Notes under the pieces: generated by a model
What the model saw: the letters and a program-made list of their open reading frames with translations, nothing else
Told to the model about the DNA's origin: nothing
The model's database searches: none
Assembly (NCBI GenBank): GCA_009602735.1
Contig: WELA01003606.1
Coordinates: 655,602 to 719,601 of the forward strand
Reading direction: 5' to 3'
From: Mesotaenium endlicherianum
Taxonomy: Eukaryota > Streptophyta > Zygnematophyceae > Zygnematales > Mesotaeniaceae
Length of the DNA: 64,000 nt
Shown: positions 63,453-64,000 of the stretch, in pieces
Position numbering within the stretch: the first letter of the stretch is position 1
How the letters are laid out: each line of letters starts with the position of its first letter
Made by a program: the position numbers and the translations under genes

Positions 63453-64000
63453 TTTCTCCTGCTGGTTGATGACATCAAACTTCTCATGCAACTTCTCGAC
63501 AAACTCTATCCACGTAGGGTCACCGAGTTGCCGAGCCTTACGCTCTCCTTTCCAATAAAGCCACTAGTCTGCGGCACTGCCTTTCAGTAGCGCCCCGGTG
63601 TGCCTGGCCTTCTCGTAATCTTGCAGTTCTGGGTAGTTCTCCAGCCACTGCTCAACATCCGCAAGAAACTTGATCAGGTAATATTTTCTAATTCCCTCAG
63701 GAGCATATTCCTGGGGAGGTTTTGGCTTGGGCTTACTAGGCCCTCTGCCACCACACCAGTGATTTGAGACCCAAGTTGGTCCCTGTCTCGCAGTAAGGAC
63801 ATTATGATTCGTTTGTCCTCTTGTTGAGACTGATACATGGTCGCCATTTGCGACTGCATTTGAACGAACAATGCTCCCAAGTCTTCACTCTGGGGTGGTA
63901 GTCTAGCAAATGCAGCAGCAGCATTGGCATCTACTCGCTGAGTAGGGTCCTCAACAGTCCCTCTCGCTCCTGCAGCAGCAATTCCTGCCACATTCAGGCG
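63453..64000 (-). pseudogene. Second family-B gag, right edge beyond window
   Basis: Minus strand, strongly similar to 37850-38400 of element B. It includes GARGTVEDPTQRVDANAAAAF, LGALFVQMQSQMA and SLLRDRDQLGSQ, then the central gag core around 63460-63600. The left edge is the G-type LTR. Fossil; it belongs to an element mostly outside the window. Confidence 0.85.

Noticed and set aside
1-64000. CRISPR arrays, rRNA genes or bacterial operons
   Set aside because: No regularly spaced repeats, rRNA-like sequence or operon structure seen; content is eukaryotic transposons.

Overview
This window is almost entirely transposable-element sequence. I find no convincing intact host gene. Ty3/Gypsy chromoviruses (integrase ending in a chromodomain), one Ty1/Copia element, initiator-Met-tRNA-type primer binding sites (TGGTATCAGAGC / TGGTATCGGAG) and large runs of nested LTR elements point to a repeat-rich nuclear genome of the green lineage. 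The charophyte-like features (below) make a streptophyte alga such as Chara plausible, but that is inference, not proof. A 400-N scaffold gap (16197-16596) and a few isolated Ns show it is a draft assembly.

Layout. 1-2313: two family-B LTRs in inverted orientation around a fragment (A) of an unclassified protein family. 2314-13434: remains of a minus-strand Ty3-like element (D), split by a plus-strand chromovirus (C, 5037-9003). D carries gag, an aspartic protease, a recognisable C5 cytosine DNA methyltransferase domain (9690-10642) and reverse transcriptase/RNase H. 14783-15291: a solo LTR with a perfect 5-bp target duplication. 15292-25214: mostly unannotatable, AT-rich or degraded DNA with small integrase fragments, a tRNA-like piece, short inverted repeats and LTRs of family J. 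25726-31680: chromovirus E, a relative of C. 31681-33190: a second copy of the A protein family. 33601-39502: Ty3-like element B with its 5' LTR.

39503-53682 is a three-deep nest. Element I (Ty3, plus strand) was entered by a Copia element H (39984-51920, duplication CTCTC), and H was entered in its own LTR by Ty3 element G (44959-51652, duplication CGACA). 53683-57860 holds J2, a short element of family J with gag-like sequence, an integrase tail and a PHD-finger-like motif. 58081-62640 is chromovirus F (sibling of C and E) carrying a piece of a family-B LTR. 62650-63452 is a chimera: a G-type LTR and primer site, then a tyrosine-recombinase-like fragment that runs directly into F's gag. 63453-64000 is another family-B gag.

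All LTR elements here are treated as fossils. Most are clearly broken; G and H are the most complete. The most notable item is element D, a retroelement that acquired a cytosine DNA methyltransferase. Second is the recombinase-gag chimera at 62.6-63.0 kb.
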